Part shown: piece after piece, positions 44,241-53,297 of the stretch | Layout of the letters: each line of letters starts with the position of its first letter | Numbering within the stretch: the first letter of the stretch is position 1 | Origin: Kineothrix sp. MB12-C1 | Lineage (GTDB): Bacteria; Bacillota; Clostridia; Lachnospirales; Lachnospiraceae | Assembly (NCBI RefSeq): GCF_030863805.1 | Contig: NZ_CP132957.1 | Location: 2,666,001 to 2,730,000 of the forward strand | Length of the DNA stretch: 64,000 nucleotides | Reading direction: 5' to 3' | Translations under genes and position numbers: made by a program | The notes under the pieces: generated by a model | What the model was told of the DNA's origin: nothing | Databases searched by the model: none | The model's input: the letters and a program-made list of their open reading frames with translations, nothing else

Positions 44241-46088
44241 ATGACGAAGAACAATTTAAAGGAGTTTTCCTATTACCTGTTTTTCGGGTTAATGATTTTT
44301 GCAAAAGGAATAGGGCTGGATAGCGGAGATAAAATATATTACCTTTTAAGCGCGGTGGCATGTGTTTGTGTGGCCTTAAAACTTGTATTGACCCAATATA
44401 ATAAAAAGCAAGTCGTGGCTATGATACTTTTATGTCTCATAGCCTTTGTTGCATATAGGAATTCGGGGAGAATGGGAATTGTACTAACTACACTTACCGT
44501 TGTTGGAATGAAGGATATGAAGGTGCATAAGTTGTTTCACTTAGGGGCAGTCATTTATGGAATTTCTTTCATGTTAACAGTAATTTTGGCCGGAGCTGGA
44601 GTTATAACTAACCCAATGGTAGTACATGAAAAGGGCGGAATTGGCGAAGTTATCCGATGGGGAATGGGATATAGTACAGGGAATGTATTCCACATATCTT
44701 ACTTTATATTAACTGCATTCCTATGCTATTGTTGGGGAAGAAATTATAGGTGGAAGAAGATGCTGGCACTTATGACTGGTAATATACTTGTTTTCCTGTT
44801 TTCCCTCAGTTATACAGGTGTAGTAGTAACTACTTTCTATCTCCTGCTTAATTTATATGCAGTAAAGCGTCAACGCTTGAATAAAGTCGAAAAGATAATC
44901 TGCCAGCTTGTCCTACCTTTTAGCGTGTTATTTTCTCTTTTAGCTCCTTTGATATTACAATATCCACTGATGCAGAAATTAGATCATATGTTACAAGCGC
45001 GATTATCCTTTTCCGGTTATTATCTGTTGAATCAGCCGATTACGATGTTTGGGGCAAGAATGCGAGATATCCCGGGGTTCTGGGTTATTATGGATAATGG
45101 ATACGTTTATTTCTTAATGACTTTTGGTATAGTAGCTTTTATTTTATTTTATGTGGGATATGCTATTATAGTAGCACGGATGACAAGGAAGCAGAAAGAA
45201 AGGCTTCCGGCATTGGCTATGATATTTTCCTTTTTATTGTATGGGATTATGGAGCAGTTTATCTCCAATGCGTTTATGAATATTTCCCTTATTTTCTTAG
45301 GGGAAGTTCTATTCGGTGAGGAGGCAGGGGAAGAGGTGTCTTCACCTATTGCAGAAAAATGGAGATATGCACTTAACGAAGTTATAAAGAATAGAAAATA
45401 TATTTTGGCAGGAAGCATTAGTTTCGGTGCTATAGGGGTAGTTGCTTATCTTTCGCTTGGTGTTTCTCCGCTATATGTAGATGTTCCGATAGGGGCATTG
45501 AACTATGTGGATGCACAAAGTGTTATTGTGAATGTGAGAAATGAAGAGGGAACGAAAGATGCCCTGAACGAGGAAATGAATCGTTATCGGGAGTTGATAG
45601 AAGAAGATATCATTCTCAAGAATGCATTAGATGAGGCTGGATTATCCGATAAACTGACAGAAAATGAGATAAGATTTGCGTTGGAGTTCTCTCTTCCGCA
45701 GTCCATTCATAGAAGCGGTGATTACCATTCCTTCCGCATTCGATTGTTGGAGCTGTATTATGATGTGACGGAAGAAGAATATCGGGAAGTACTCCAATAT
45801 CTCATGGCAGAGGCTAGCGAGCGCCTTGATGTTATCGATATTGACAATGAAGTATCCGGCAGTGTTTATTCGGAAAGAATAGGGAAAAGTTTCGGTGAAG
45901 ACCGAATTGAGCATATTGATATTGAGAAAAACTATCTCGTGGAAAAAAGCGGTAGCATTGTACGGATTGAATATTTCAGGAATAGTATCTTGAGTGCGCT
46001 GGGGGGAGCTCTTGCCGGTGGTATATTGATTGTAATAGTAGATCTGATTCGCTATAATATAGGAAAACAAAGGAAGATAGAACGGTGA
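44241..46088 (+). CDS. Wzy-like polymerase fused to a Wzz-like chain-length domain
   Basis: A 615-residue protein. Residues ~8-365 form a polymerase-like core with about eleven helices, similar in order to the proteins at 18471 and 29141, including WGMGYSTGNVFHISYF in the place of GHPN and LSYTGVVVTTFY. After a linker, a new helix (about 388-406) is followed by ~175 outside residues (about 407-581) rich in charged helices, then a final helix (about 582-602, SALGGALAGGILIVIV) and a basic tail. That two-helix layout is the hallmark of Wzz/PCP co-polymerases that set chain length, and the Ala/Gly-rich last helix also fits. Separate Wzy and Wzz proteins are the rule, so a fusion is unusual. The assignment of the second half is by layout, not by firm homology. 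Confidence 0.62.
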   Translation: MTKNNLKEFSYYLFFGLMIFAKGIGLDSGDKIYYLLSAVACVCVALKLVLTQYNKKQVVAMILLCLIAFVAYRNSGRMGIVLTTLTVVGMKDMKVHKLFHLGAVIYGISFMLTVILAGAGVITNPMVVHEKGGIGEVIRWGMGYSTGNVFHISYFILTAFLCYCWGRNYRWKKMLALMTGNILVFLFSLSYTGVVVTTFYLLLNLYAVKRQRLNKVEKIICQLVLPFSVLFSLLAPLILQYPLMQKLDHMLQARLSFSGYYLLNQPITMFGARMRDIPGFWVIMDNGYVYFLMTFGIVAFILFYVGYAIIVARMTRKQKERLPALAMIFSFLLYGIMEQFISNAFMNISLIFLGEVLFGEEAGEEVSSPIAEKWRYALNEVIKNRKYILAGSISFGAIGVVAYLSLGVSPLYVDVPIGALNYVDAQSVIVNVRNEEGTKDALNEEMNRYRELIEEDIILKNALDEAGLSDKLTENEIRFALEFSLPQSIHRSGDYHSFRIRLLELYYDVTEEEYREVLQYLMAEASERLDVIDIDNEVSGSVYSERIGKSFGEDRIEHIDIEKNYLVEKSGSIVRIEYFRNSILSALGGALAGGILIVIVDLIRYNIGKQRKIER

Positions 46089-46101
46089 GGAAAGTAAATA
46101 T

Positions 46102-47283
46102 ATGAGAATAGCAATTGATTTGACTTCTCTGGCGGACAATTTTTCGGGGATAGAGCGTTATGCGATGAGTATCACACAGGAATTAATTGATCTGGACAGC
46201 GAGCAAAAACATACTTATATCTTGTTATTTAAAAATAAAGTCCATGAAGATTTCAGGAGATATGCAGACAAAAAAAATGTTGTCTGTAAGGTGTATAAAG
46301 GGCAGAATAAACTGGTATTCCAACAGATTATTTTGCCATTCCATCTCTATGGAATCAAGGCAGACCGCTATCTCTTTCTGGCCTTTCAAAGCCCGGTTCT
46401 CTTCTGGAAAAGAGGAATATACAATACGATACACGATCTTACCAGTTGGGACTGCCCTGAGACGATGAAGAAGAAGATGGAATTATATTTTAAGCTGACC
46501 ATTCGCAGTGCACTGCTTGTCAGTGAAGGAATTATTGTGAATTCGAAGTTCACGCGGGACAGAATTATGGACAAGTTCCGTTATAATAAAAATAAAATTA
46601 CACTTGCCTATTGTGGAATCTCGGATGTGTTTATGGATTATGTGGCAGACCAGCCACAAGCTGCGGCACAGGGAGAAGAAAAGAAAGAAGAAACGATAGA
46701 CCGGTTGGAGAAAATAAGAAACCGTTCTCTAGATATCCGCCGTAAATATCATCTTCCTGAGCAGTATCTTCTCTGCCTTGCGACTTTGGAGCCTCGCAAG
46801 AATCTTCCCTTTCTTGTGGAAGCTTATGTGGAGTTGCTAGAGGAAGGAAGTGTAGATATTCCTCTTGTCCTAGCAGGAAGAAAAGGATGGAAGATGGACG
46901 AATTCCTCGATAGAATTGAGGAAGACTATAGAAGGAATATAGTGGTGACAGGATTTATCGACGATGAAGACCTGCCATATGTATACCATATGGCGGACTG
47001 TTTTATATTTCCATCTATCTACGAAGGCTTCGGTATGCCTCCCTTAGAGGCCATGACAGTAGGAACTATGGTGATTTCCTCCGATGCGGCATCCTTGCCG
47101 GAGGTTCTTGGAATGGCAGCATCTTATTTTCGTTCCGGTGATAAAGAAGAACTGAAAGAAAAAATGCGCCAGGGAATTCATCAGGAATGTGATGCAGTGA
47201 CGATAAAGGAGATTAAGAAAAGGGTGGAAATGTTCCAATGGAGAAGATCTGCTGAGAAGGTTTATAGAAGAATGAGATTGTAA
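46102..47283 (+). CDS. Glycosyltransferase family 4
   Basis: A 393-residue GT4 enzyme: MRIAIDLTSLADNFSGIERYA, NTIHDLTSWDCPE, ATLEPRKNLPFLVEAY, and SIYEGFGMPPLEAMTVGTMV (E-x7-E). It resembles the GT4 at 22130 and mannosyl/rhamnosyl transferases. An insertion of about 35 charged residues (AAAQGEEKKEETIDRLEKIR) lies between the domains. The stop codon sits in a possible terminator hairpin (47266-47298), followed by a promoter, so this gene probably ends a transcription unit. Confidence 0.9.
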   Translation: MRIAIDLTSLADNFSGIERYAMSITQELIDLDSEQKHTYILLFKNKVHEDFRRYADKKNVVCKVYKGQNKLVFQQIILPFHLYGIKADRYLFLAFQSPVLFWKRGIYNTIHDLTSWDCPETMKKKMELYFKLTIRSALLVSEGIIVNSKFTRDRIMDKFRYNKNKITLAYCGISDVFMDYVADQPQAAAQGEEKKEETIDRLEKIRNRSLDIRRKYHLPEQYLLCLATLEPRKNLPFLVEAYVELLEEGSVDIPLVLAGRKGWKMDEFLDRIEEDYRRNIVVTGFIDDEDLPYVYHMADCFIFPSIYEGFGMPPLEAMTVGTMVISSDAASLPEVLGMAASYFRSGDKEELKEKMRQGIHQECDAVTIKEIKKRVEMFQWRRSAEKVYRRMRL

Positions 47284-47298
47284 GGCCTCTTCTTTTTT
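47266..47298 (+). terminator. Possible intrinsic terminator
   Basis: AAGAA (47268-47272) and GAG (47274-47276) pair with CTC (47287-47289) and TTCTT (47290-47294), with T47273 bulged, followed by TTTT. The stem is AU-rich and the 5' arm overlaps the end of the GT4 gene. The promoter 50 bases downstream makes a boundary here plausible. Confidence 0.4.
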
Positions 47299-47348
47299 AA
47301 GAAACTTTTGATGACTTAGCCAACGAAGTGCACATTGACGCCGAAAGA

Positions 47349-47377
47349 TTGTAATTAACGGGAAAGTCCGTTATAAT
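47349..47377 (+). promoter_or_regulatory. Sigma-A-type promoter before the GT4 gene at 47417
   Basis: TTGTAA (47349-47354), a 17-base gap, and a perfect TATAAT (47372-47377). It is the best promoter match in the window and lies 40 bases before the start at 47417, in a 133-base gap. Confidence 0.6.
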
Positions 47378-47416
47378 GTAAAAATAGTAAGCCTGTATAG
47401 CAGAGGATTGTTGTAA

Positions 47417-48679
47417 ATGAAAATGAAACAAGCAGTTAGAAGAATACTTCCGGATGCCGCCGCTTTAAAGCTGAAAAAGGCGATAGGTATGAGGAATAGT
47501 CAGAAAATGTTAGAAAGAAAGAAGCAGGTACAGCCTTACCGGCAGGGATATTATCAACAAGGCATCAACCTGATTGGAGATGTTCAGGCAGAGACAGGAC
47601 TTGGACAGAGTATGAGAATTTTGGCTGGAATGATAGAAAAGAGTGAGATCCCTTTTGAGATCAAACAGACTAACCTGCACGGGAATCTGGAGCATAATGA
47701 TAATGCATGGGCACACAAACTTGTGGAAAACGTGAAGTATGATGTGAATATAATCCATTGGATTCCCGAGACATGGGCAGCAGACTATAACGAAGCAGAT
47801 AATAGCCTCTTTGATTATCGTTATAATATTGCTTATTGGCTGTGGGAATTGGAGGATTTTCCGGACAGGTGGCTTCCTGGTATCCAAACAGTGGACGAGA
47901 TATGGACACCTTCCGAATTCATAAGTAATAGCATAAGAAAAAAGACGGATAAACCGGTAATCACAATTCCCTATGCGATTGAAGTGAAAAAAGAAGGCTA
48001 TCTGGACAGAAAATATTTTTCTTTACCGGAGGATAAGCTACTCTTTTTGACTATGTATGATTTTATTAGCATCAGTGAAAGGAAGAATCCTGAAGCAGTA
48101 ATTGATGCGTATATGAAAGCATTTCCAGTGGGGGATTTCCACGTGGAAAATGACACGGTAGGAATTGTAATCAAGGTGAATCATGCGGAAGAGAAAAAAT
48201 TAGTAGAGTTAAAAGATAAACTGAAGAATTATAAAAATGTTTATTTTATTACTAAGAATCTTACAAGGCTTGAGGTGGATTCCTTGCTTAATATGTGTGA
48301 TATTCTCGTTTCCTTGCATCGATCAGAAGGATTCGGTCTTCCCTTGGCAGAGGCTATGGCACTTGGAAAACCCGTTATTGCAACCAATTGGTCAGCTTCC
48401 ATAGAGTTCATGAATGAGGAAAATGCTTGCCTTGTGGACTACAAACTAATAAAGTTGAAGAAAACCATTGGTCCGTACGAAAAGGGAAATTATTGGGCGG
48501 ATGCGGATACATCACACGCAGCCTACTATATGAAAAAATTATGGGAAGACAAAGAATATCGGGAGTTAATAGGGAAGGATGCTGAAAACCATGTGAAGGA
48601 ACATCTGACCTATACATGTTCAGCGGATAGGATGAAAAATAGATTGAAGGAAATATATGAAGCGAATAGCATTTGTTAA
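47417..48679 (+). CDS. Glycosyltransferase family 4
   Basis: A 420-residue GT4-type enzyme. The N-terminal ~45 residues are basic; then GINLIGDVQAETGLGQSMR, IIHWIPETWAADYNEAD, YNIAYWLWELEDFPDRW, TPSEFISNSI, and HRSEGFGLPLAEAMALGKPVIATNWS (E-x7-E). This type occurs in surface polysaccharide loci. Its own promoter (47349-47377) lies upstream. The end overlaps the next start by 23 bases, so the two are translated together. Confidence 0.87.
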   Translation: MKMKQAVRRILPDAAALKLKKAIGMRNSQKMLERKKQVQPYRQGYYQQGINLIGDVQAETGLGQSMRILAGMIEKSEIPFEIKQTNLHGNLEHNDNAWAHKLVENVKYDVNIIHWIPETWAADYNEADNSLFDYRYNIAYWLWELEDFPDRWLPGIQTVDEIWTPSEFISNSIRKKTDKPVITIPYAIEVKKEGYLDRKYFSLPEDKLLFLTMYDFISISERKNPEAVIDAYMKAFPVGDFHVENDTVGIVIKVNHAEEKKLVELKDKLKNYKNVYFITKNLTRLEVDSLLNMCDILVSLHRSEGFGLPLAEAMALGKPVIATNWSASIEFMNEENACLVDYKLIKLKKTIGPYEKGNYWADADTSHAAYYMKKLWEDKEYRELIGKDAENHVKEHLTYTCSADRMKNRLKEIYEANSIC

Positions 48680-49814
48680 TCAAAGATATGGTAAAGAGGT
48701 AAATGGCGGTTCCGAATATTATACGATGCTTATGGCTCAGAAGCTGAAAGAATATTATGAAGTAGAGGTACTGACATCGAAAGCCCTCACTTATGAAAAG
48801 TGGGAAGACTATTACAAAGAGGATGTAGAAGACATTGATGGAGTAAGGGTAAGGAGGTTTTCTGTAAAAAGGAAGCGCAGCCGCGGCAGCCAAAGACTTC
48901 TTAAGATTCTTATTACTCGGTTTGGCGTAAATACCCGCAGAATGACGGAGACATGGAATAAAGTATTGGGGCCATATGTTCCCGATCTGGTGAAATATAT
49001 ACGGGAAAATAAGGACGAATATGATGCCTTTATATTTGTTACCTATATGTATTATCCCACAGTGTTCGGTATGCGTGAAGCGGCGGAGAAAGCTATATTT
49101 GTGCCTACAGCTCATGATGAGTACTGCATTTATTTCAAATTATATGAGAAAGTATTCCGACTTCCCAGAAAAATAGTATTTCTGACACCGGAAGAAAGAG
49201 ATTTTGTGCATCGCTTATTTCATAATGAGGAAATTGACAGTGAAGTGATCAGTGTTGGTATAGATTTGCCGGCCAATGTTGATGCAGAGAGTTTTCGGAA
49301 AAAATATGGAATTGAAGGGGAATATATGCTCTACGCAGGAAGGGTGGATGCAGAGAAAGGCTGCGATGAGATGTTTGCCTATTTTCAAAGATTCAGTGAG
49401 AATAGCAAAGATTTACAACTTGTGGTGATAGGGAAAGCTTATATGGATATTCCTGAGCAAGATAATATTCAGTACCTTGGATTTGTTCCTGAGGAAGATA
49501 AATATAACGCGATAAAGGGGGCCAAGATTCTTTGGCTACCGTCTCAGTTTGAGAGCTTGTCCATTGCGGTTCTTGAGGCCATGGCCTTGGGAGTGCCGGT
49601 AGTAGTAAATGGGAAATGTGAGGTGCTGCGGGGGCATTGCGAGAGAAGCGATGCGGGAATGTGGTATAATAATTATAATGAAATGGAACAAATTGTTTCT
49701 CACATAAAAAACAGCGAAAATGTTGAAATGAGAATTAAGGCAAGAAAATATATTGGTAATTGTTTTCAGTGGAATAAAATTATCAAAAAGTGGAAAATGA
49801 TTATTGAGGATTAA
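48657..49814 (+). CDS. Glycosyltransferase family 4 with composition break at the 3' end
   Basis: A 385-residue GT4 enzyme: MKRIAFVNQRYGKEVNGGSE, VTYMYYPTVFG, PTAHDEYCIYFKLYEK, LYAGRVDAEKGCDEMF, PSQFESLSIAVLEAMALGVPVV (E-x7-E), GHCERSDAGMWY. Bases up to about 49,650 are high in G+C (a sampled 60-base line at 49561 is 55%), while the last ~150 bases drop to about 28% and the next genes stay low. The sequence stays in frame and matches GT4 C-termini, so the protein seems intact, but the gene may be a recombinant. GAAGGAAATAT precedes the start. It is the last gene of the higher-GC part. Confidence 0.87.
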   Translation: MKRIAFVNQRYGKEVNGGSEYYTMLMAQKLKEYYEVEVLTSKALTYEKWEDYYKEDVEDIDGVRVRRFSVKRKRSRGSQRLLKILITRFGVNTRRMTETWNKVLGPYVPDLVKYIRENKDEYDAFIFVTYMYYPTVFGMREAAEKAIFVPTAHDEYCIYFKLYEKVFRLPRKIVFLTPEERDFVHRLFHNEEIDSEVISVGIDLPANVDAESFRKKYGIEGEYMLYAGRVDAEKGCDEMFAYFQRFSENSKDLQLVVIGKAYMDIPEQDNIQYLGFVPEEDKYNAIKGAKILWLPSQFESLSIAVLEAMALGVPVVVNGKCEVLRGHCERSDAGMWYNNYNEMEQIVSHIKNSENVEMRIKARKYIGNCFQWNKIIKKWKMIIED

Positions 49815-49819
49815 AAAGT

Positions 49820-51217
49820 ATGAGAAGTGTGACTATCGTAGTACCAATATATAATGATTGGAATTCTTTATCGGTCTGTATTGAATCACTTAAGTTGTAT
49901 GTAAACACATGTCATACAATTCTATTAATAAATGATATTGGCCCAGAGGCAGACGGTATTGAAAGAAGAATACTAAATATTATACGAGATGATAAAAGGT
50001 TTAAATATGTAAGAAATCCTCAAAACATTGGGTTCGTGAAAACTTGTAATAGAGCTGTTTTTGAATTGGATAAAAGTGATAATGACATTATGTTGCTTAA
50101 CTCAGATACACGAGTGACATCAGATTTTTTGGAAGAAATGCAAAATGTATTATATGATGATGCATGGAACGGAGTAGTTTGTCCAAGGAGTAATAATGCT
50201 ACTTTTTTATCAGTTCCGGTAAATAAGATGAAAAATGAATATTCGGCAGATGAAAGTTATGCTATCTACCAAAAAATTAAAGAGTATTTACCTCTAATGT
50301 ACGACCTTGTAACTGGAGTGGGATTTGCTTTTTTAATTAAACGGGAATTGATTAAAAAGTATGGGCTATTTGATGAAGTTTTTAGTCCTGGTTATAATGA
50401 AGAAAATGATTTTTGCATGAGAGTAAGAAAATATGGATATAAAATAATTGCTGCAAATAAAGCATATATTTTTCACGATGAATCAAAATCATTTGGAAGT
50501 AAAAAAAAAGAATTAGAGTTAAAAAATAGTGCCGTTTTACTTAAAAGATACCCGGAGTATTGGGAGTTGACGGAGCGATTTCTTAAATATAGTTATTGTG
50601 CGGTTGACTATTTTGCAAATGCCATAGTCAAAGACGCTGATGATATGATAAGAATTATTATAGACCTGAGGAATATAAGTGTAAATACAAATAAGGAATT
50701 CAAGAATTGCTTTCTTTTTTTGAAAAAGGTATTTGAGATAAAAGGAATGAAGAAGAATCAGGAAATATATATTTTAGCCTCTGCTGGCAATTTGAGAAAA
50801 ATTAAAAGATATTTTAATGAGAAGATCGAAAGTTTTAGGATATTTAAAGAAAATCAACTTCCGACAGGATTGTACGATGCGGCTATTGTATATGGAAAAC
50901 TTGAAACAGAGAGGCAAAAAGTATTTCTTAATAATAGAGCATTAAGAATCTTTGAGATTTGCTATGATAATAACAATGAGTTCTTGGAAGAAATAAGTCT
51001 AAAAATAAATGAGAAAATAAATATTAGTCAACTGGAAAGACGATTCGTGGAAATTAAAACTATTGAAAAATTAATTGATATGAAAAGTTCAGAGAAGTTT
51101 TCTTATTATAATTTATTATTTAATATAAAAAAAACTATATTCATATACTGTAATTTTATTTTTGTATTAAAATTGAGGGTTAAATCGCTGGCTGATAAAG
51201 TTATTCGTAATAAATGA
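49820..51217 (+). CDS. GT2 glycosyltransferase with truncated second domain
   Basis: A 465-residue protein. The first ~250 residues are a GT2 domain: VTIVVPIYNDWNSLSVCIES, NPQNIGFVKTCNRAV, and MLLNSDTRVT (N94-S-D96), FDEVFSPGYNEENDFCMRV. It resembles rhamnosyltransferase-like GT2 proteins. The rest begins with IRIIIDLRNISVN, like the first strand of a GT4 domain, but stops before any E-x7-E donor motif. The gene directly downstream has the same GT2 domain and a full GT4 domain, so this copy looks like a duplicate with a shortened end. The gene is very AT-rich, with a run of nine A at 50501-50509. Confidence 0.8.
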   Translation: MRSVTIVVPIYNDWNSLSVCIESLKLYVNTCHTILLINDIGPEADGIERRILNIIRDDKRFKYVRNPQNIGFVKTCNRAVFELDKSDNDIMLLNSDTRVTSDFLEEMQNVLYDDAWNGVVCPRSNNATFLSVPVNKMKNEYSADESYAIYQKIKEYLPLMYDLVTGVGFAFLIKRELIKKYGLFDEVFSPGYNEENDFCMRVRKYGYKIIAANKAYIFHDESKSFGSKKKELELKNSAVLLKRYPEYWELTERFLKYSYCAVDYFANAIVKDADDMIRIIIDLRNISVNTNKEFKNCFLFLKKVFEIKGMKKNQEIYILASAGNLRKIKRYFNEKIESFRIFKENQLPTGLYDAAIVYGKLETERQKVFLNNRALRIFEICYDNNNEFLEEISLKINEKINISQLERRFVEIKTIEKLIDMKSSEKFSYYNLLFNIKKTIFIYCNFIFVLKLRVKSLADKVIRNK

Positions 51218-51236
51218 TGGATTAATAGAGGAAAAA

Positions 51237-53297
51237 ATGATGAAGGCTGTGACAATAATAATACCAGTTTATAAGGACTGGGAAACTTTGGAGATATGTT
51301 TAAATTCTCTTATAAAATATATTCCTGATGGAAATAAAATATTAATTATTAATGACATGGGTCCGCAATGGAGACAAATGGAAAATAATATTAAAGATTT
51401 GATTGAAGGACACCCAATGTTTATTTATGAAAGAAATCCTAATAATGTTGGCTTTATAAAGACCTGCAACAGAGGAGTTTTTGAATCTGATAATTCTGAT
51501 AATGATATTTTGCTGCTGAACTCGGATACTTGTGTTACCGAAGGATTTCTTGAAGAGATGTTGTATGTGTTGTATTCTAATGAACGCCATGGGGCGGTAT
51601 GTCCGCGAAGCAATAATGCAACGCTATTGACTGTTCCTATCAACAACAATTTAAAGCGAAAAGTAACATTTGAGGAGAGCTATAAAATATATCAAGCAAT
51701 AAAGGATAAACTACCGCGGCAAGCTGTTATACCTACTGGTGTAGGTTTTGCGATTTTAATAAAAAGAGAAATAATTAGGAAATTCGGGTTATTTGATGAA
51801 ATATATGGGGCGGGATATCAGGAAGAAAACGATTTTTGTCAAAGGATTAATAGATATGGATATAATACATTGATGTCAAATTACTCTTTTGTATATCATT
51901 TTGAAGGAAGGAGCTTTGGCGAAAAAAACAAACAATTACTTGAAGAAAAAAATTCTAATATTTTATTGGACAGATATCCTTATTATGAAAAAATAATAAA
52001 AGATTATTTCAATAATCAAGTAGATGTTATCGATTATTTTTCAGACATGATTAGTGAATGTATTTATAGAAAAAAAAGAATATTAATAAGTCTATATGAG
52101 CTGCCTTCTATTTATAATGGTTCAACTGAATATAATTTAGCTTTTATAGAAGAATTCTACAAAAAATATAAAGAAAAGTATGAAATTTTTATTTTAGTTA
52201 ATCGACGTGCAGATAATTTTTTTAAAATTTCCGATATATATCCTAACGTTTTATTTCCGGATACAATAAAAGAAACTTTTCATCTGGCATTTGTTCCGTC
52301 ACAGATATATCACATAGAACACCTTCTCATACTAAATAAGACTAGTTTGAAGTTTATTTTTTGTATGCAAGATATTATTAGTATAAGAACTAATCATTTA
52401 TTAATTTTAGATTACGAAAGACAAGAAGTTTTTCGCAAAGCTATCAGATATTGTGATGGTATGACTTCAATTAGTGAGTTTTCGTTAAAAGATACTACTG
52501 ATTATTATTTCAAAGAATTTGAACAACGAAATATTGAAACAAAAATAATTTATCATGGAGTAAATAATAAAAAGCCAGTAAATAAAGAAGATTTTTCTAT
52601 ACCATTTGAAGAATATTTTATCGTCTTCGGTAACTTTTATGAACATAAATGGTTAAAAGAGACGTTACCTTTTTTAATAGAATCTGTTTATAACTATGTT
52701 ATAATAGGAATGAACGAGACGGGATTCGAAGCTAAAAATATATATGGACTGAAAAGTGGAGAAATAGAAGATGAACACATGAATTATTTGACAGAACGAT
52801 CAATTGGGATATTGTTTCCGAGTATATATGAAGGTTTTGGACTTCCAATTGTTAATGCTATACAATTTAGAAAAAAGATAATTTTACAAAGAAATGAGTT
52901 AAATATAGAGTTGAAAAATTATTTTAAGTATTATGAAAGTAACTTTTTTTTGTATGATTATGGTGAAGAACTAGAAAATATATTTAAATTGATTTTATCA
53001 AATCAAAAATGCCATATTGATGTAGACTTATATTTTGATAGAACCTGGCAGGATGTTACAGAAGAGACAGAAAATTTTATAAATAAGGTATTGGAAGAGC
53101 CGTTAGATTATAACAAACTGTATAGTAGGTGGGATGATTTAAAAGGAAATGAAAAAATAAATGATTATCAAAATACTCCTATTTATAAAGTGAGTTCCGA
53201 ATGGTTAATTAAATGTATAAAATATAAGACTAAAATGAAAATAAAAGAGAAGTTTCCCAAACTGTTAAAATATATAAAAAGAAGGAGTTCTCAATGA
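51237..53297 (+). CDS. Bifunctional GT2-GT4 glycosyltransferase
   Basis: A 686-residue protein with two transferase domains. GT2 part (about 1-260): VTIIIPVYKDWETLEICLNS, NPNNVGFIKTCNRGV, LLNSDTCVTEGFLEEM, CPRSNNATLLTVP, FDEIYGAGYQEENDFCQR. GT4 part (about 275-640): ILISLYELPSIYNGSTEYN, FCMQDIIS, YHGVNNKKPV, and PSIYEGFGLPIVNAIQF, where the second Glu of E-x7-E is Asn. The final residues are basic (FPKLLKYIKRRSS). Two linked activities would let one protein add two sugars in turn, as in polymer-building enzymes. The start is 51237 or 51240. The stop overlaps the methyltransferase start (ATGA). Confidence 0.85.
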   Translation: MMKAVTIIIPVYKDWETLEICLNSLIKYIPDGNKILIINDMGPQWRQMENNIKDLIEGHPMFIYERNPNNVGFIKTCNRGVFESDNSDNDILLLNSDTCVTEGFLEEMLYVLYSNERHGAVCPRSNNATLLTVPINNNLKRKVTFEESYKIYQAIKDKLPRQAVIPTGVGFAILIKREIIRKFGLFDEIYGAGYQEENDFCQRINRYGYNTLMSNYSFVYHFEGRSFGEKNKQLLEEKNSNILLDRYPYYEKIIKDYFNNQVDVIDYFSDMISECIYRKKRILISLYELPSIYNGSTEYNLAFIEEFYKKYKEKYEIFILVNRRADNFFKISDIYPNVLFPDTIKETFHLAFVPSQIYHIEHLLILNKTSLKFIFCMQDIISIRTNHLLILDYERQEVFRKAIRYCDGMTSISEFSLKDTTDYYFKEFEQRNIETKIIYHGVNNKKPVNKEDFSIPFEEYFIVFGNFYEHKWLKETLPFLIESVYNYVIIGMNETGFEAKNIYGLKSGEIEDEHMNYLTERSIGILFPSIYEGFGLPIVNAIQFRKKIILQRNELNIELKNYFKYYESNFFLYDYGEELENIFKLILSNQKCHIDVDLYFDRTWQDVTEETENFINKVLEEPLDYNKLYSRWDDLKGNEKINDYQNTPIYKVSSEWLIKCIKYKTKMKIKEKFPKLLKYIKRRSSQ

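Noticed and set aside
48408-49115. A 235-codon frame on the minus strand
   Set aside because: It overlaps two well-supported GT4 genes on the other strand, and its translation is rich in His, Tyr, Phe and Pro without domain features.
50501-50509. Run of nine A in a transferase gene (also runs of eight at 52070-52077 and 59859-59866) as phase-variation sites
   Set aside because: Such runs are expected by chance in DNA of 22-33% G+C and lie mid-gene without an alternative downstream start; no second evidence for switching was seen.
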